Assembly: GCA_021740585.1 (NCBI GenBank)
Contig: JAIOZM010000012.1
Location: 1-64,000, forward strand
DNA from: Bacteroidales bacterium
Lineage (GTDB): Bacteria > Bacteroidota > Bacteroidia > Bacteroidales > GCA-2748055
Direction of reading: 5' to 3'
Length of the DNA: 64,000 bases
Of this stretch, positions 18,944 through 29,932 are shown one piece after another; position 1 is the stretch's first letter; each line of letters starts with the position of its first letter. The translations under genes and the position numbers were made by a program. The notes under the pieces were generated by a model. The model was not told the DNA's origin. It was given only the letters and a program-made list of their open reading frames with translations, and searched no databases.

Positions 18944-20489
18944 ATGGACTAAAAATGCTGCCGGAAGATTGGTTCCTTCCGAATTAAACGGAGAAAAACA
19001 AATTCCATATATGGGCGTAGGAAAATATAAGCCCAAAGGAAGAAAATACGGTCCTACGATAACCAGCAATGCAGATTTTCCAAATGACGGGAACAAATTG
19101 CTTAAAGATCTGAAAACGGCTTTGCAAAAAGCCGGACTAAAAGACGGAATGACCATATCTACACATCACCACCTTAGAAACGGCGATTTTCTGGCCAACC
19201 AGATTTTCGATATCGCCAAGGAAATGGGAGTCAAAAATTTAAGATGGTTCCCATCAGCAGCTTTTCCCATTCATAAACATCTGATACAATATCTTGAGGA
19301 TGGAACCATTCATCATATAGAAGGAAGCATGAACGGACCTCTGGGAAAGTTCGTTTCTGAAGGTAAAATGAAAGGAGCCGGAATGCTGAGATCTCACGGT
19401 GGACGCTATCAGGCAGTGCAAGATGGTGAGGTAAAAATTGATATTGCGGTAATCAGTGCGCCTACGGCCGATTCATTTGGTAATGCGAATGGCTTATACG
19501 GACCATCAGCAAGTGGTCTTCTTGGATTTGCCCTGGCCGATTCTCAATACGCTGAGAAAGTTATTGTTGTTACCGATAATCTGGTCGACTTTCCTTGCAT
19601 TCCCTGGCAAATACAGGGCAACTATGTAGATTTTACCGTAAAGGTTGAAAAATTGGGTAATTCAGAAGAAATTATTTCAGGAACAACACAAATAACCAAA
19701 TCGCCCGACAGACTATTTCTTGCCGAATTAACGGCAAAATTTTGCGATGCTGCAGGAATAATAAAAGATGGATTTTCATTTCAGAGTGGGGCAGGAGGCA
19801 CATCTTTGGCTGTTGGGGAATTCTTTAAGGAAATAATGATTAAAAAGGCTATCAAAGCCCGTTTTGCCAGAGGTGGAAGCAATAAATATCTGGTTTCTAT
19901 GCTGGAGGAAGGTCTGGTCGATTATATACTCGACGGACAAACATTCGATCTGGATGGCGTAAGGTCAATGTCGGAAAATCCGGGTCATACATGGACCAGT
20001 CCGTTTACCAGCTACAACTATCACAGCAAAGGAAATTTTGCAGGCATGGTCGATGTGGTTATTCTGGGTGCTACTGAAGTTGATCTTGACTTTAATGCCA
20101 ACGTGGTAACTCATTCCGATGGATACCTATTACACGGTATCGGAGGCTGGCAAAACTGCCTCTTCTCGAAAACAGTTATTCTTCCTATTCCTCTGTTCAG
20201 AGACAGAATTCCTGTAATAAAAGACAGGGTTACCACACTTTGTGGCCCGGGAGAATTAATCGATGTAATTATAACCGAAAGGGGAATTGCCATAAATCCC
20301 CTGAGAAAAGACCTTATCGATAAGGTAAAGAACAGCGGATTGCCGGTGAAAAGCATAGAAGAATTATACGAAGAAGCTATTAAAATTTGTGGCAAACCTG
20401 AAGAGCCTGTACTTGGTGAAAAAGTAATTGCCGGGATTAAGTGGGTTGACGGAACACTGATTGATGTGGTTAGGGAAGTGAGGACGTGA
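18933..20489 (+). CDS. citF: Citrate lyase alpha subunit / citrate CoA-transferase
   Basis: RLVPSELNGEKQIPYMGVGKY, STHHHLRNGD, GAGGTSLAVGEF, GILAxx-type C-terminus; 11-bp overlap with the CitDE fusion. Confidence 0.93.
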   Translation: MSVEWTKNAAGRLVPSELNGEKQIPYMGVGKYKPKGRKYGPTITSNADFPNDGNKLLKDLKTALQKAGLKDGMTISTHHHLRNGDFLANQIFDIAKEMGVKNLRWFPSAAFPIHKHLIQYLEDGTIHHIEGSMNGPLGKFVSEGKMKGAGMLRSHGGRYQAVQDGEVKIDIAVISAPTADSFGNANGLYGPSASGLLGFALADSQYAEKVIVVTDNLVDFPCIPWQIQGNYVDFTVKVEKLGNSEEIISGTTQITKSPDRLFLAELTAKFCDAAGIIKDGFSFQSGAGGTSLAVGEFFKEIMIKKAIKARFARGGSNKYLVSMLEEGLVDYILDGQTFDLDGVRSMSENPGHTWTSPFTSYNYHSKGNFAGMVDVVILGATEVDLDFNANVVTHSDGYLLHGIGGWQNCLFSKTVILPIPLFRDRIPVIKDRVTTLCGPGELIDVIITERGIAINPLRKDLIDKVKNSGLPVKSIEELYEEAIKICGKPEEPVLGEKVIAGIKWVDGTLIDVVREVRT

Positions 20490-21580
20490 TAAAAAAAATA
20501 TACAAAACAGAAATGACTCTTGAAGATTTAGGATATAATGCAGATTTTGAAGAATTCCGAAAAGAGCAAAACTTACATAGTTTCGGAGTAGCCCGGGTAA
20601 TTTCTGAGCATAAGGAAAGATATGTGGTTAAAACTCCTGAAAATGAATACGATGCTGAAATTATAGGAAGCCTGAGGTTTTCAGCCAGGGAAAGCACAGA
20701 TTTTCCTGCTGTGGGAGACTGGGTGGCCATTTCTGAATATGATGAGGATAAAGCACTTATTCATGCTATTTTCCCGAGAAATACTATCCTTCAAAGACAA
20801 TCGGTTGGCAAACCCTATGAAAAACAAATTGTAGCGACAAACATCGACTATGCCTTGATTGTGCAGGCTGTGGATCGTGATTTTAACCTTAACCGTATTG
20901 AAAGATATCTTACAATTTGCAATGCCTCGGGTGTTAAACCCATTATAATTCTGAGTAAGGTTGATCTCATTGAAGAAACTGAATTAAAGAAGTTGACTGA
21001 AAGCATTCAGTCCAGGATTAAAAAAATAAGCATCATTTCTTTAAGTAATATATCCCAAATGGGAATTGACAGTTTGAGGGAAAGTCTGATTACAGGAAAG
21101 ACCTACTGTTTGCTTGGCTCATCCGGGGTTGGAAAATCAAGTCTTGCCAATAATTTATCAGGCAAACAACTTATGAATACAAATACACTCAGTGAAAGTA
21201 CAAACAAAGGGCGCCATGTTACCAGTCACCGGGAATTGTTTGTCCTCGAAAATGGCGGGATTTTAATCGACAATCCGGGAATGAAGGAAGTCGGAATTGC
21301 TGATTCAGGTGAAGGATTAGAAACTACCTTTGAAACCATTACAGAACTTTCCAAAACCTGCAGATATAAGGATTGTAGTCATACTACAGAAATGGGGTGC
21401 TCCGTTCTTCATGCCTTGGAAAATGAAGAAATAGATAAATTGTCCTATGAGAATTACATGAAAATGCAAAGAGAAAAGGAGCATTTTGAGTCATCGGTCG
21501 CTGACAGACGCAAAAAGGATAAGGATTTTGGGAAGATGGTAAAAAATTTCAAAAAGGACAGGAAAAAGCTAAAGTATTAG
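20486..21580 (+). CDS. rsgA: Ribosome small-subunit-dependent GTPase RsgA
   Basis: Circularly permuted GTPase: NIDYALIVQAVDRDFNLNRIERYL, ILSKVDL, GSSGVGKSSLANNL, DNPGMKEVG, CRYKDCSHTTEMGCSV. Confidence 0.95.
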   Translation: MIKKIYKTEMTLEDLGYNADFEEFRKEQNLHSFGVARVISEHKERYVVKTPENEYDAEIIGSLRFSARESTDFPAVGDWVAISEYDEDKALIHAIFPRNTILQRQSVGKPYEKQIVATNIDYALIVQAVDRDFNLNRIERYLTICNASGVKPIIILSKVDLIEETELKKLTESIQSRIKKISIISLSNISQMGIDSLRESLITGKTYCLLGSSGVGKSSLANNLSGKQLMNTNTLSESTNKGRHVTSHRELFVLENGGILIDNPGMKEVGIADSGEGLETTFETITELSKTCRYKDCSHTTEMGCSVLHALENEEIDKLSYENYMKMQREKEHFESSVADRRKKDKDFGKMVKNFKKDRKKLKY

Positions 21581-22377
21581 AGACTTAATTTTAAAATTAA
21601 AATTGTCTTAAATTTCCGGAGAATACATATTATAATATTGCATTTTCTGCAAAAAATTAAAGATTCGAGAAATCCCTTGACAATAATACCAAATATCAAT
21701 TGAGATTATTCATTGAGCTCAAATGCAAGTTTTTAGGAATTATATTTCGGTAAAAGTGGTTTCAAATATGATTTATTTACTTTGAATTTAGAATTGGAAT
21801 CTGGCTTAAATTCTTCTAACTCTACCTGAAATTTCAATATCATCATCTTTCTGATACTAATGATTCCGAAAATTCTTTTTTAATTTCAGGTACTTTCAAA
21901 AAAGATCCAAAAAAAATTCTCTTTTTTGCATTAGTGTCTGGCTGGCAAGGTGTTTAGCATCTAGTTGAAAAAATATTTATTTATTGTGACTATTCTGAAT
22001 TGGATATTTGGGTTTTATTATACATTTACTTCCGATTTAAATAAACTTCCTGAAACGTACTTCATTCATTTTTTTATAAGAACATTAATCCTGCCTATCC
22101 GGCTGGATCGGACACGGCAGACAATAGTGATGTGTGATTTATGCATTGTTGTTGAGTAATATGGCTGAAGCTTCCCTAATTGGAAGAACCTTCAATAAGA
22201 GGGCAGTGCTGTGAGAATGGATTCATCTCCAAGACAGCAGGATAACTTGATGATAATTTCTATTTAACAGGAATGTTTTGGTTATGAAAGAAAAAATAAT
22301 TTGCATGAAAAATTATATTAGAAACTATTAATTCCAGAAAGTGCGGAGTCAGCACGATAAACTCTGACAAAAGTATT

Positions 22378-23151
22378 ATGTTTAAATTGAGTGCCATTGT
22401 GTTATGTTTGCTCATATCAACATACACCTATAGCCAGAACTCAACTCCTGAGTATTCTACAGAAAAAAAAGAGCTTTCTAAGGTAGAAAAATTGAAGGAA
22501 ATTTCGTCAGTTCATATTGGTATTTTATTACCTACCTGGGGTGGTGCAGATGTTAACACTACTGCAGGTTCACCACGATTAATTTCCACTTCTGATTACA
22601 AATCCCAATATGGGAATATTAAAAGCTTTGGTTATGGTTTAGGAATTGATTTTAAAATTAGCTCCAATGGCTTGTTTTTTAAATTCGATGTGGAGAATAT
22701 AAAGTATACGCAAGATATTTATGAAGAGAATTCTAGTTTTAACTATAGTGCTCCTGATGGAATGCTTTATCCGGTAAGCTTACCGCTTGGTTTGAAATAT
22801 ACTACTTCCACAGTTGGATTGAAACCAGGGTTAAAATATGCTTATTCAAAGAATCCTAAATATCAACCCTGGGTAACAGTTAGTTATGGTCTGTACCTAT
22901 GGGACATTAAATATGCTACATGGGATAAGGAAAATAACTATGCCGATGACTCTGGGACAAGCACCCGCATATCGTGGGGAGTGGGATTAGATTATTATGT
23001 GGATGAATATAGCATAACACCTTATATTAATTTTAATGCGCCAGTTGCAGATTATAGCATGATCAATTTATTCGGGTTTGGTGATTATAATCGATTCGAT
23101 GGACATACCTATCCTGTATTGCAGTTAGGATTTTGTATTGGAGGCTTTTAA
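22378..23151 (+). CDS. Secreted/outer-membrane beta-barrel-like hypothetical protein
   Basis: Signal peptide MFKLSAIVLCLLISTYTYSQ; Gly/aromatic beta-strand pattern. Confidence 0.6.
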   Translation: MFKLSAIVLCLLISTYTYSQNSTPEYSTEKKELSKVEKLKEISSVHIGILLPTWGGADVNTTAGSPRLISTSDYKSQYGNIKSFGYGLGIDFKISSNGLFFKFDVENIKYTQDIYEENSSFNYSAPDGMLYPVSLPLGLKYTTSTVGLKPGLKYAYSKNPKYQPWVTVSYGLYLWDIKYATWDKENNYADDSGTSTRISWGVGLDYYVDEYSITPYINFNAPVADYSMINLFGFGDYNRFDGHTYPVLQLGFCIGGF

Positions 23152-23343
23152 AAAAACTAAAAAATATTTACTCTATATGGTCTAAACAACTATTATAAAG
23201 TCTTTTTTTATTTTAGTGAAAAAGTAGATAAAGAGAGGGGGATAATTTGCGATTGGCTTCATGATGGATTCGCCTGAATCCCCCGCTGACTCTTTTACCT
23301 AACTAATTATTCTCTTTCCAATAAAATACAAGCAAAGGGCCTA

Positions 23344-24348
23344 TTAAAAAATTCTTGATATAACCACATCCATAACCAAACCAAGGAAAAACAACATACT
23401 AAACTGCTTATTATACACAAATGCATAGCTGGCAAAATGAAGCGGCCAGGTTGTTTCAATCCCATCTCCGGGTTTCACGGGTTTGGGCTCAAGAAAAACT
23501 TTAAAGGTTTGAATATATTTGGGCAAGGCAAACAATATTAGCAATAAGGACAAGCCTAAAGCTCCTTTATAAATTAAATAAAAGAATAAAATATACTGTA
23601 GAGCCCAGATCACAAGGGTGGTATATCTGGCAAGCTTTTCGCCTAAAATAACCGGAATGGTGAAGACTTTTTTTACTTTATCCTTATCAGATTTGTCAAT
23701 GTGCTTACCAAATAATACTGAAGTAGGTCCCAGGGCATAAATAAGACTAATATAAACGGCATCCCAGCTCCAAATTCCGTTGGAGATTACATAAAAGGCG
23801 CCTCCTATCATAAGCGGTCCCCAAACTAAAACAACTGTCGGTTCTCCCAATCCAATATATTTTAAAGGCCATGTATAGAATAACAGGAGAACCAGTCCGC
23901 CAAGCATTAAATAAAGCGTGGTGATATCTGTTCTTAAAATAAGTAATACTCCGCTTGCTAAAGCCACCAGAAGTGAGGCTGCAATGAAACCGTAAAATGA
24001 TTTTAGAGAAAGATAGCCTTTTTCAATTATCTGAGGACCGTAAAGCGTACGGTAGTAGTTATTGTCATCGATACCCTTTTTGAAATCGATGAGATCATTT
24101 AATAAATTATTAGCAGCGTGAGCGAAAACCAATCCTATTAAACAAATTATGAAGTTTATTGTATTGAAAGTTCCTGTATAGTGATAGGCTAACAAACCTC
24201 CGATAGCCGCCGAAAAAGCGGTCATAATAAACACTGCAGAACGTGTGGCAACAAGCCACTTAGAAATAATATCAAGGGTTCCCCATTCATTTTTCGAAAC
24301 CTGGGGAATGACGCTTAATGTTTTGAACCAGAACGATATAGTTGACAT
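23344..24348 (-). CDS. UbiA-family prenyltransferase
   Basis: AHAANNLLNDLIDFKKGID Asp-rich motif; multiple TM helices. Confidence 0.85.
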   Translation of the reverse strand: MSTISFWFKTLSVIPQVSKNEWGTLDIISKWLVATRSAVFIMTAFSAAIGGLLAYHYTGTFNTINFIICLIGLVFAHAANNLLNDLIDFKKGIDDNNYYRTLYGPQIIEKGYLSLKSFYGFIAASLLVALASGVLLILRTDITTLYLMLGGLVLLLFYTWPLKYIGLGEPTVVLVWGPLMIGGAFYVISNGIWSWDAVYISLIYALGPTSVLFGKHIDKSDKDKVKKVFTIPVILGEKLARYTTLVIWALQYILFFYLIYKGALGLSLLLILFALPKYIQTFKVFLEPKPVKPGDGIETTWPLHFASYAFVYNKQFSMLFFLGLVMDVVISRIF

Positions 24349-24383
24349 AGATTATATATTTAGATTAATAAAAAGTATAGAAA

Positions 24384-25244
24384 TTATATATTTACATGTT
24401 TTTCAGAATGATAGGAGGATCGAATCAAAGGCCCGCTTTCAATATACTTAAAGCCCATTTCTAATCCTGCTTTTTTATATTTTTCAAATATTTCAGGTTT
24501 TATATATTCAACCAGTTTGGCATGCATTTCTGAAGGTGGCAGATATTGTCCGATAGTAAGTACCTGCACTCCTGCCTGCTTAAGATCGGCCATAGTTTTT
24601 AATACTTCTTCTTCAAATTCACCAAGACCAAGCATAAAACCACTTTTTACTATGAGTCGGGATGTGGAAATATGCTTAAGAACGGCTAGGCTGTTAGCAT
24701 AGGTAGCCTGACTTCGTATTTTCGGACTAATTCTTTCAACTGTTTCTATATTGTGTGAAATTATTTCGGGCTTCTCATTGATAATTATATCCAAAAGTTC
24801 CTTTTTACCTCCTAAATCAGGAATTAGTACTTCCATGGTAATTCCCTTATTTACTTCCTTGATAGTTCTGATACAGTATGCCCAAAAAGAAGCTCCCTGA
24901 TCTTCCAGATCATCCCTTGCTACAGAAGTTATTACGCAATGCTTTAGTTTAAGAGTTTTAATGGTATTCGCAACTCTGGCAGGCTCGTCCCAGTCGACCG
25001 GATCGGGAACCAGAGCTTTTACAAAGCAAAAACGGCAATTACGGGTGCATTTCTCTCCAAGAATCATAAACGTGGCAGTACCGGCACTCCAGCATTCAGA
25101 CTTGTTCGGACAATTTCCACTGCTGCAAATCGTATGTAAATTATGCTCTGAAATCAGGTTTTTAACTCTTGTATACTCGCTTCCATGAGGCAGGGGAACG
25201 GTCATCCATTTAGGTAAGCGGTAATTATCTGTTCTAATACTCAT
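24384..25244 (-). CDS. lipA: Lipoyl synthase
   Basis: CSSGNCPNKSECWSAGTATFMILGEKCTRNCRFCFV with both Fe-S cysteine sets; C-terminal GPLIRSSYHSE. Confidence 0.97.
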   Translation of the reverse strand: MSIRTDNYRLPKWMTVPLPHGSEYTRVKNLISEHNLHTICSSGNCPNKSECWSAGTATFMILGEKCTRNCRFCFVKALVPDPVDWDEPARVANTIKTLKLKHCVITSVARDDLEDQGASFWAYCIRTIKEVNKGITMEVLIPDLGGKKELLDIIINEKPEIISHNIETVERISPKIRSQATYANSLAVLKHISTSRLIVKSGFMLGLGEFEEEVLKTMADLKQAGVQVLTIGQYLPPSEMHAKLVEYIKPEIFEKYKKAGLEMGFKYIESGPLIRSSYHSEKHVNI

Positions 25245-25466
25245 ATTGGTTGCCCTATCTTATTATTCTAGAACAAAGCCTTCATTGCTTTGTTTAGTTT
25301 TTTCGGTCTAAATAGAGTATAGATAATGGTCGATATTAGGAATCAGAAAATGAGTCAGATTACTTCAAATAAATAAATAGAACCACAAATAATACCTGTA
25401 ACTGAAAAAAGCGAAATCCCGCGACTAAACTGTACTATTCTCACTATAATCATTCAGAAGTGTTGA

Positions 25467-26384
25467 TTAAAAACTAAGAATATTATATCCTTTTTCCTTC
25501 ATATAACAGGCAGTTTTATTCACATCCTCAGTAAATCCCAGGAAGTATCCGCCACCCCCTGATCCGCATAATTTTAAATTAAACATTTCTTTTTCAAGAC
25601 CATATTTCATTAATGATTGAATGTTTTCCGGTATCATCTCTCTAAAGAATTCCAATTGTAAAAGACTTAGTTTTCTAACAAGCAGGAAAAAATCTTTCAC
25701 CGAAGTGGATCCCGAAAATTTTGCAATACACGCATTGTTTACCGGAATATAGTTTTCAGTTAAGCTTTGAAGATAAGGGGAATCTTTTCTGCATTTCAGT
25801 TTAAAATCTTCAACAAAGCTTCGTGTTGAACTTTTAATTTTAGAATCTATTAAAAACAAATTATACTTCTGTAGGTATGTGTCGATTGGAAAGTCAGTTG
25901 CTTCAATACTATTTTTATCCTTTAATAGAATGGCTTTATTGAGAAAACTTACCAGAGGATCAATGCCAGAGCTGTATCCATGAAAAAAAGACTCCATTTC
26001 GGCCAAATACAATCTGAGTTTATCAAGATTGGAAGACGAAAAGGGCAAAGTATTGTATCGGCTGAAAACAGCGGCTACAACGGCACCTGAACTTCCAAGC
26101 CCTGAGCCTGAAGGAATATTGGAATTAATGAAAATGCCACTTTCAAGCTCCTTTTCAAAGCGATCATAATCCAAATCACCTTCAGGTATTTTTTCACTCT
26201 GTTTTAAATATGAAAGGAATTCTTTTAAAACCTGGTCAGAAGCATAAGCTTCCTGATATTTTTCTTTGCCCACATTTGAAATAAAGTCCCAACCGGCATT
26301 GAATTTTTTAAAAGGTATAGCCAGAGCCTGCGAGTTCTGCAGAATGCTGTATTCTCCGAACAATAATATTTTAGAAGGATACAT
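25467..26384 (-). CDS. mvk: Mevalonate kinase-type GHMP kinase
   Basis: KILLFGEYSILQNSQALAIPF; PSGSGLGSSGAVVAAVF; GYSSGIDPLVSF; KLCGSGGGGYFLGF. Confidence 0.88.
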   Translation of the reverse strand: MYPSKILLFGEYSILQNSQALAIPFKKFNAGWDFISNVGKEKYQEAYASDQVLKEFLSYLKQSEKIPEGDLDYDRFEKELESGIFINSNIPSGSGLGSSGAVVAAVFSRYNTLPFSSSNLDKLRLYLAEMESFFHGYSSGIDPLVSFLNKAILLKDKNSIEATDFPIDTYLQKYNLFLIDSKIKSSTRSFVEDFKLKCRKDSPYLQSLTENYIPVNNACIAKFSGSTSVKDFFLLVRKLSLLQLEFFREMIPENIQSLMKYGLEKEMFNLKLCGSGGGGYFLGFTEDVNKTACYMKEKGYNILSF

Positions 26385-26387
26385 GCT

Positions 26388-27446
26388 TCAAGAATTATTT
26401 TCACTAATACAAACCGGGCCTTTTCCAATTTTATCATCTATCCATTTTCCATTCTCACAAAATACAGTTAATTCCGAGTGAATGAAAGGAAGTATTTTAT
26501 CACGGATTTTATCAGAGTACAATAAATGAATATTCGGGCCTGCATCCAGGGTATATGTAAAAAGTAGTCCTGTTTCTTTACGAAATTGATTCATTTTATT
26601 GATAATATGCAAGCTTTCAGGTTTAATCAATACAAAAGGTGGCAGAGAAGTGAGAAACATGGAATGAAGACCCGCCGCCTCTTGCTCCACAAGACTTGCC
26701 AGCAAGCTTTCATCGCCTGTTTTTAATGCTGATAATAACTCAAGGGCATTATTTTTTGCGGTCTTTTCTCTTATTTCTTTAAATGGATTTGTTTTCATTA
26801 AGTCATGGCCGAAACTGCTGCTTACAGCTTTTGGATCTGAATTAACAATCAATATAGCATCGTGATAGTTTTTAAAGTTTTCGTGAACTTCTGCATTTAA
26901 AGAAATAGCATATTTATCGTCCGACTCTAATATTCCATCTGTTTTTCCCCACAAGCTCCATCCGCCATAAACAGAACGGCACGCACTACCGGAACCCATT
27001 CTTGCCAGTTCTGATGCCAATCTGATATTATCGCTTTCGGTGGTGGATTCTCCCGATATTTCATTATTAATTTGATGAATAATGAGAGCCAGAGAACTTA
27101 TAGAGGAAGCAGAGGATGCAATGCCGACAGAGTGAGGGAATGAATTTTCCGAATGGATGTTTAAGTGAAGTGAATTAAGAATTGGAATCCGATCTGCTGC
27201 AATTTTTAAAAACTGCCCTATCTTTTCTTCAAATTTGGGATTTTTCTTTCCATGAAATAAAAAAGTAAATTCCGGCTTGTTTTGCTTAGGAACCCTTTGA
27301 TACTCAATGCTGGTTTCGGTAAACGATTTATCTAAAGTCATGCTAATGGAAGGATTAGCAGGCAATTGAAAACCTTTCTTACCCCAGTATTTTACCAGTG
27401 CAATATTTGAAGGGCTCCGCCATGTTATTTTTCCTGATTGTAGCAT
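26388..27446 (-). CDS. mvaD: Diphosphomevalonate decarboxylase
   Basis: WRSPSNIALVKYWGKKGFQLPANPSISMTLD; SVGIASSASSISSLAL; GSGSACRSVYGGWSLW. Confidence 0.96.
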   Translation of the reverse strand: MLQSGKITWRSPSNIALVKYWGKKGFQLPANPSISMTLDKSFTETSIEYQRVPKQNKPEFTFLFHGKKNPKFEEKIGQFLKIAADRIPILNSLHLNIHSENSFPHSVGIASSASSISSLALIIHQINNEISGESTTESDNIRLASELARMGSGSACRSVYGGWSLWGKTDGILESDDKYAISLNAEVHENFKNYHDAILIVNSDPKAVSSSFGHDLMKTNPFKEIREKTAKNNALELLSALKTGDESLLASLVEQEAAGLHSMFLTSLPPFVLIKPESLHIINKMNQFRKETGLLFTYTLDAGPNIHLLYSDKIRDKILPFIHSELTVFCENGKWIDDKIGKGPVCISENNS

Positions 27447-27451
27447 TATTA

Positions 27452-28408
27452 TTAGTTTGATTCTGTCCCGGATTGGTTTCTAACGATCTCTGAAAAGCCA
27501 AAGATTGTCTCTAGTTTTTTATTCTTAAAGTATTGTTTAATGGCTCTTTCTGATACATGTGAAACAATCATGGCAAAGTCACCGCCCCAGGCCCCCAGTG
27601 ATTTTATTTCTCCTTCAAAATCCTTAAAATACAATTCCTTTATTTTAGGAATCTGCAGAGTCTTTGAAATAATATTTTCATGTTCACTCATCGACTTCAT
27701 GAATTCGTCTATTTTACTTTCAACTGCCATTTTTTCTGTTAAATGAGAAATCTCATGAACCAGATTTACATTTTTCATCAAAGCAGTTTTGCTGTTAATT
27801 ATACTATCGGCTGTATTTTGTTTCTTTCCCAGATAAATAAACCAGATGTTTTGTTTAAAAACCGGATTGAAATCTATGGGCGATATTTGCTGAACTTCAT
27901 TCACGAGCTGATAAATGATGGGAGAGGAGGAACCGGAGGCGGCAATATCATAACCCGATCCTGATGACACCAGTTTATTAAGTTCAAATGGATCAACCTC
28001 AGCCCAACGGGCAAGATTCAACAATATAGACGAACTGCTTCCCCAGCCCCAATTCGTATTGAACTCAATATTGCTTTTAAACTTATACGAATAATGCTTC
28101 TGAAGCAATCCGGGCTTTAATTTCAGGAGTGAGCTAAAAACGTTTTGCAACCAATTTGCCTTTTCCTTAACGTTTGTGGAAATTATCTGAAGCTTTTCTG
28201 AATTGAAATTTACATTAAGCCAGACCTTTCCAGCTTCACTGGCCTGCCAGTCAATGTTTTGATCATTATTTTCAAATGCTGTAATCTGTAAATCTTGTCC
28301 GTAATTTAAAGGAATGGCAAGGGCTTTAGCACCAAGCAAAACAAAATACTCACCGCTGATAAGCAAATTTCCATTTGAGTAATATTTCCTTTGAATGATA
28401 GACTTCAT
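27452..28408 (-). CDS. GYDIA-family GHMP kinase (candidate phosphomevalonate kinase role)
   Basis: NLLISGEYFVLLGAKALAIPLNYGQ; WGWGSSSSILLNLARWA; GSGYDIAASGSSSPIIYQL; GAWGGDFAM. Confidence 0.88.
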   Translation of the reverse strand: MKSIIQRKYYSNGNLLISGEYFVLLGAKALAIPLNYGQDLQITAFENNDQNIDWQASEAGKVWLNVNFNSEKLQIISTNVKEKANWLQNVFSSLLKLKPGLLQKHYSYKFKSNIEFNTNWGWGSSSSILLNLARWAEVDPFELNKLVSSGSGYDIAASGSSSPIIYQLVNEVQQISPIDFNPVFKQNIWFIYLGKKQNTADSIINSKTALMKNVNLVHEISHLTEKMAVESKIDEFMKSMSEHENIISKTLQIPKIKELYFKDFEGEIKSLGAWGGDFAMIVSHVSERAIKQYFKNKKLETIFGFSEIVRNQSGTESN

Positions 28409-28425
28409 TTGTTTGTAGCAGGAAT

Positions 28426-29772
28426 TTAATATTTGTGATTACCTTTAATTGACTTATCAGTATTAACTTCTCTCAATTGATTCAAGTATTCCGACAGCCC
28501 GTTATAACTTACATTTTTATCTTCAAAATAGGCTTCAACGAGTTTTTTTTCATTTTCCGTTGCATTTAAACCAATCAGCATATTCCCCAGATGTAGCTTC
28601 ATATGTCCTTTTTGAATCCCACTGGTAATAAGTGCCCGTATGGCTGCAAAATTACTTGCAAGTCCCGCAGCAGCAATTATTTGCATAAGTTCGTTTGCTC
28701 CCGGATTTTGCAAAATTGTAAGAGCCAGATTTGCCATCGGATGAACTTTTGTTGCTCCACCCACGGTGCCAACTGAAAGAGGCAGACGAAGAGTATATTT
28801 AAATATTCCATTATCTGTTTTTATGGAAGTAAGGGCTTTGTAGTTTCCCTCTCTGGCAGCATACGCATGTCCACAGGCCTCCACTGCCCTGAAATCGTTA
28901 CCTGTAGCAAGGAGTACTGCATCAATGCCGTTAAATATTCCTTTGTTATGGGTAACGGCTCTCGATACATTTTCATTGGCAATTTGAACTGCTTTTTGAA
29001 ACTTCATAGCAAATTGTTCTGCAGATAATTCACCGGAAACTTTCGCTAAATCACTAATTGCGCATTCTATCGTACATTCAACCAAACATTCCGGAGTGTA
29101 GTTTGATAAAATAGACATAATAATTTCGGTATTATTATAGGGGGCTGTGAATTTAGTATTAATAAAATCCAACAATTCAGCTGCCATTATTTCAAGACAG
29201 GAATTAATGATGTTGGCGCCCATTGAATCTGCCGTTTCAAAGGATACATCAATGATATAGTAATCGTTTAACTGCTTAGTGTTTTCGTTAAGGATAAGAT
29301 TGGTGATGCCTCCGCCTCTTTTTTCCATGTTTGCTATTACCGGCTTTACAGCTTTAATTAGCTTTTCTTTTAATTCAGGGAAATGTTTTTGTAAATCAGC
29401 GATTTCTCCTTTCCAGCTAAAATATATCTGTCCGCTTTTTGTAGTGCTTACAATTTTGGTTCGAAAGCCGCCTTTGTCAGACCAGAACCCGGCTGCATAA
29501 GCCGCAGCAGCTACAACCGAGCTTTCCTCTGTAACCATGGGCACATAAAACAGCTTATTGTTGATTAAAAAATTTGGTGCTATTCCGAAAGGTAAGCTGA
29601 AATTGGAAATGTAATTCTCACTCAGTTTTTTAACTATTTCTGTATAATCGTCGTACTTTTCTTTCGGCTTGCTTAGAAAATCCAACTGCTCCTGAGTAAA
29701 TGAAATGTCTCTTTTAAGAATTTCCATCTTTCCGGTTTCACTTAATTTAGAAAAGCCTGAAATAATATTCAT
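28426..29772 (-). CDS. Hydroxymethylglutaryl-CoA reductase, class II (degradative-type)
   Basis: MVTEESSVVAAAAYAAGFW; FETADSMGANIINSCLE; GTVGGATKVHPMANLAL. Confidence 0.96.
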   Translation of the reverse strand: MNIISGFSKLSETGKMEILKRDISFTQEQLDFLSKPKEKYDDYTEIVKKLSENYISNFSLPFGIAPNFLINNKLFYVPMVTEESSVVAAAAYAAGFWSDKGGFRTKIVSTTKSGQIYFSWKGEIADLQKHFPELKEKLIKAVKPVIANMEKRGGGITNLILNENTKQLNDYYIIDVSFETADSMGANIINSCLEIMAAELLDFINTKFTAPYNNTEIIMSILSNYTPECLVECTIECAISDLAKVSGELSAEQFAMKFQKAVQIANENVSRAVTHNKGIFNGIDAVLLATGNDFRAVEACGHAYAAREGNYKALTSIKTDNGIFKYTLRLPLSVGTVGGATKVHPMANLALTILQNPGANELMQIIAAAGLASNFAAIRALITSGIQKGHMKLHLGNMLIGLNATENEKKLVEAYFEDKNVSYNGLSEYLNQLREVNTDKSIKGNHKY

Positions 29773-29932
29773 TTTATATATTTTTATTACTGAAATACAT
29801 TGTTGCCGGGTAAAATTTATAAATCCTGATAAGATTACTTCGCTTAGCTTGCAATGACTCTGTAATTCAGCTGATTTTGCTTGTTGTGCTTTTAGAATGG
29901 AATACAGGTCAATAAATTTAAACCCGATCTTT

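Noticed and set aside
21600-22377. Intergenic region and 64-aa ORF at 21965
   Set aside because: AT-rich with no clear coding signal or homology; the ORF looks incidental.
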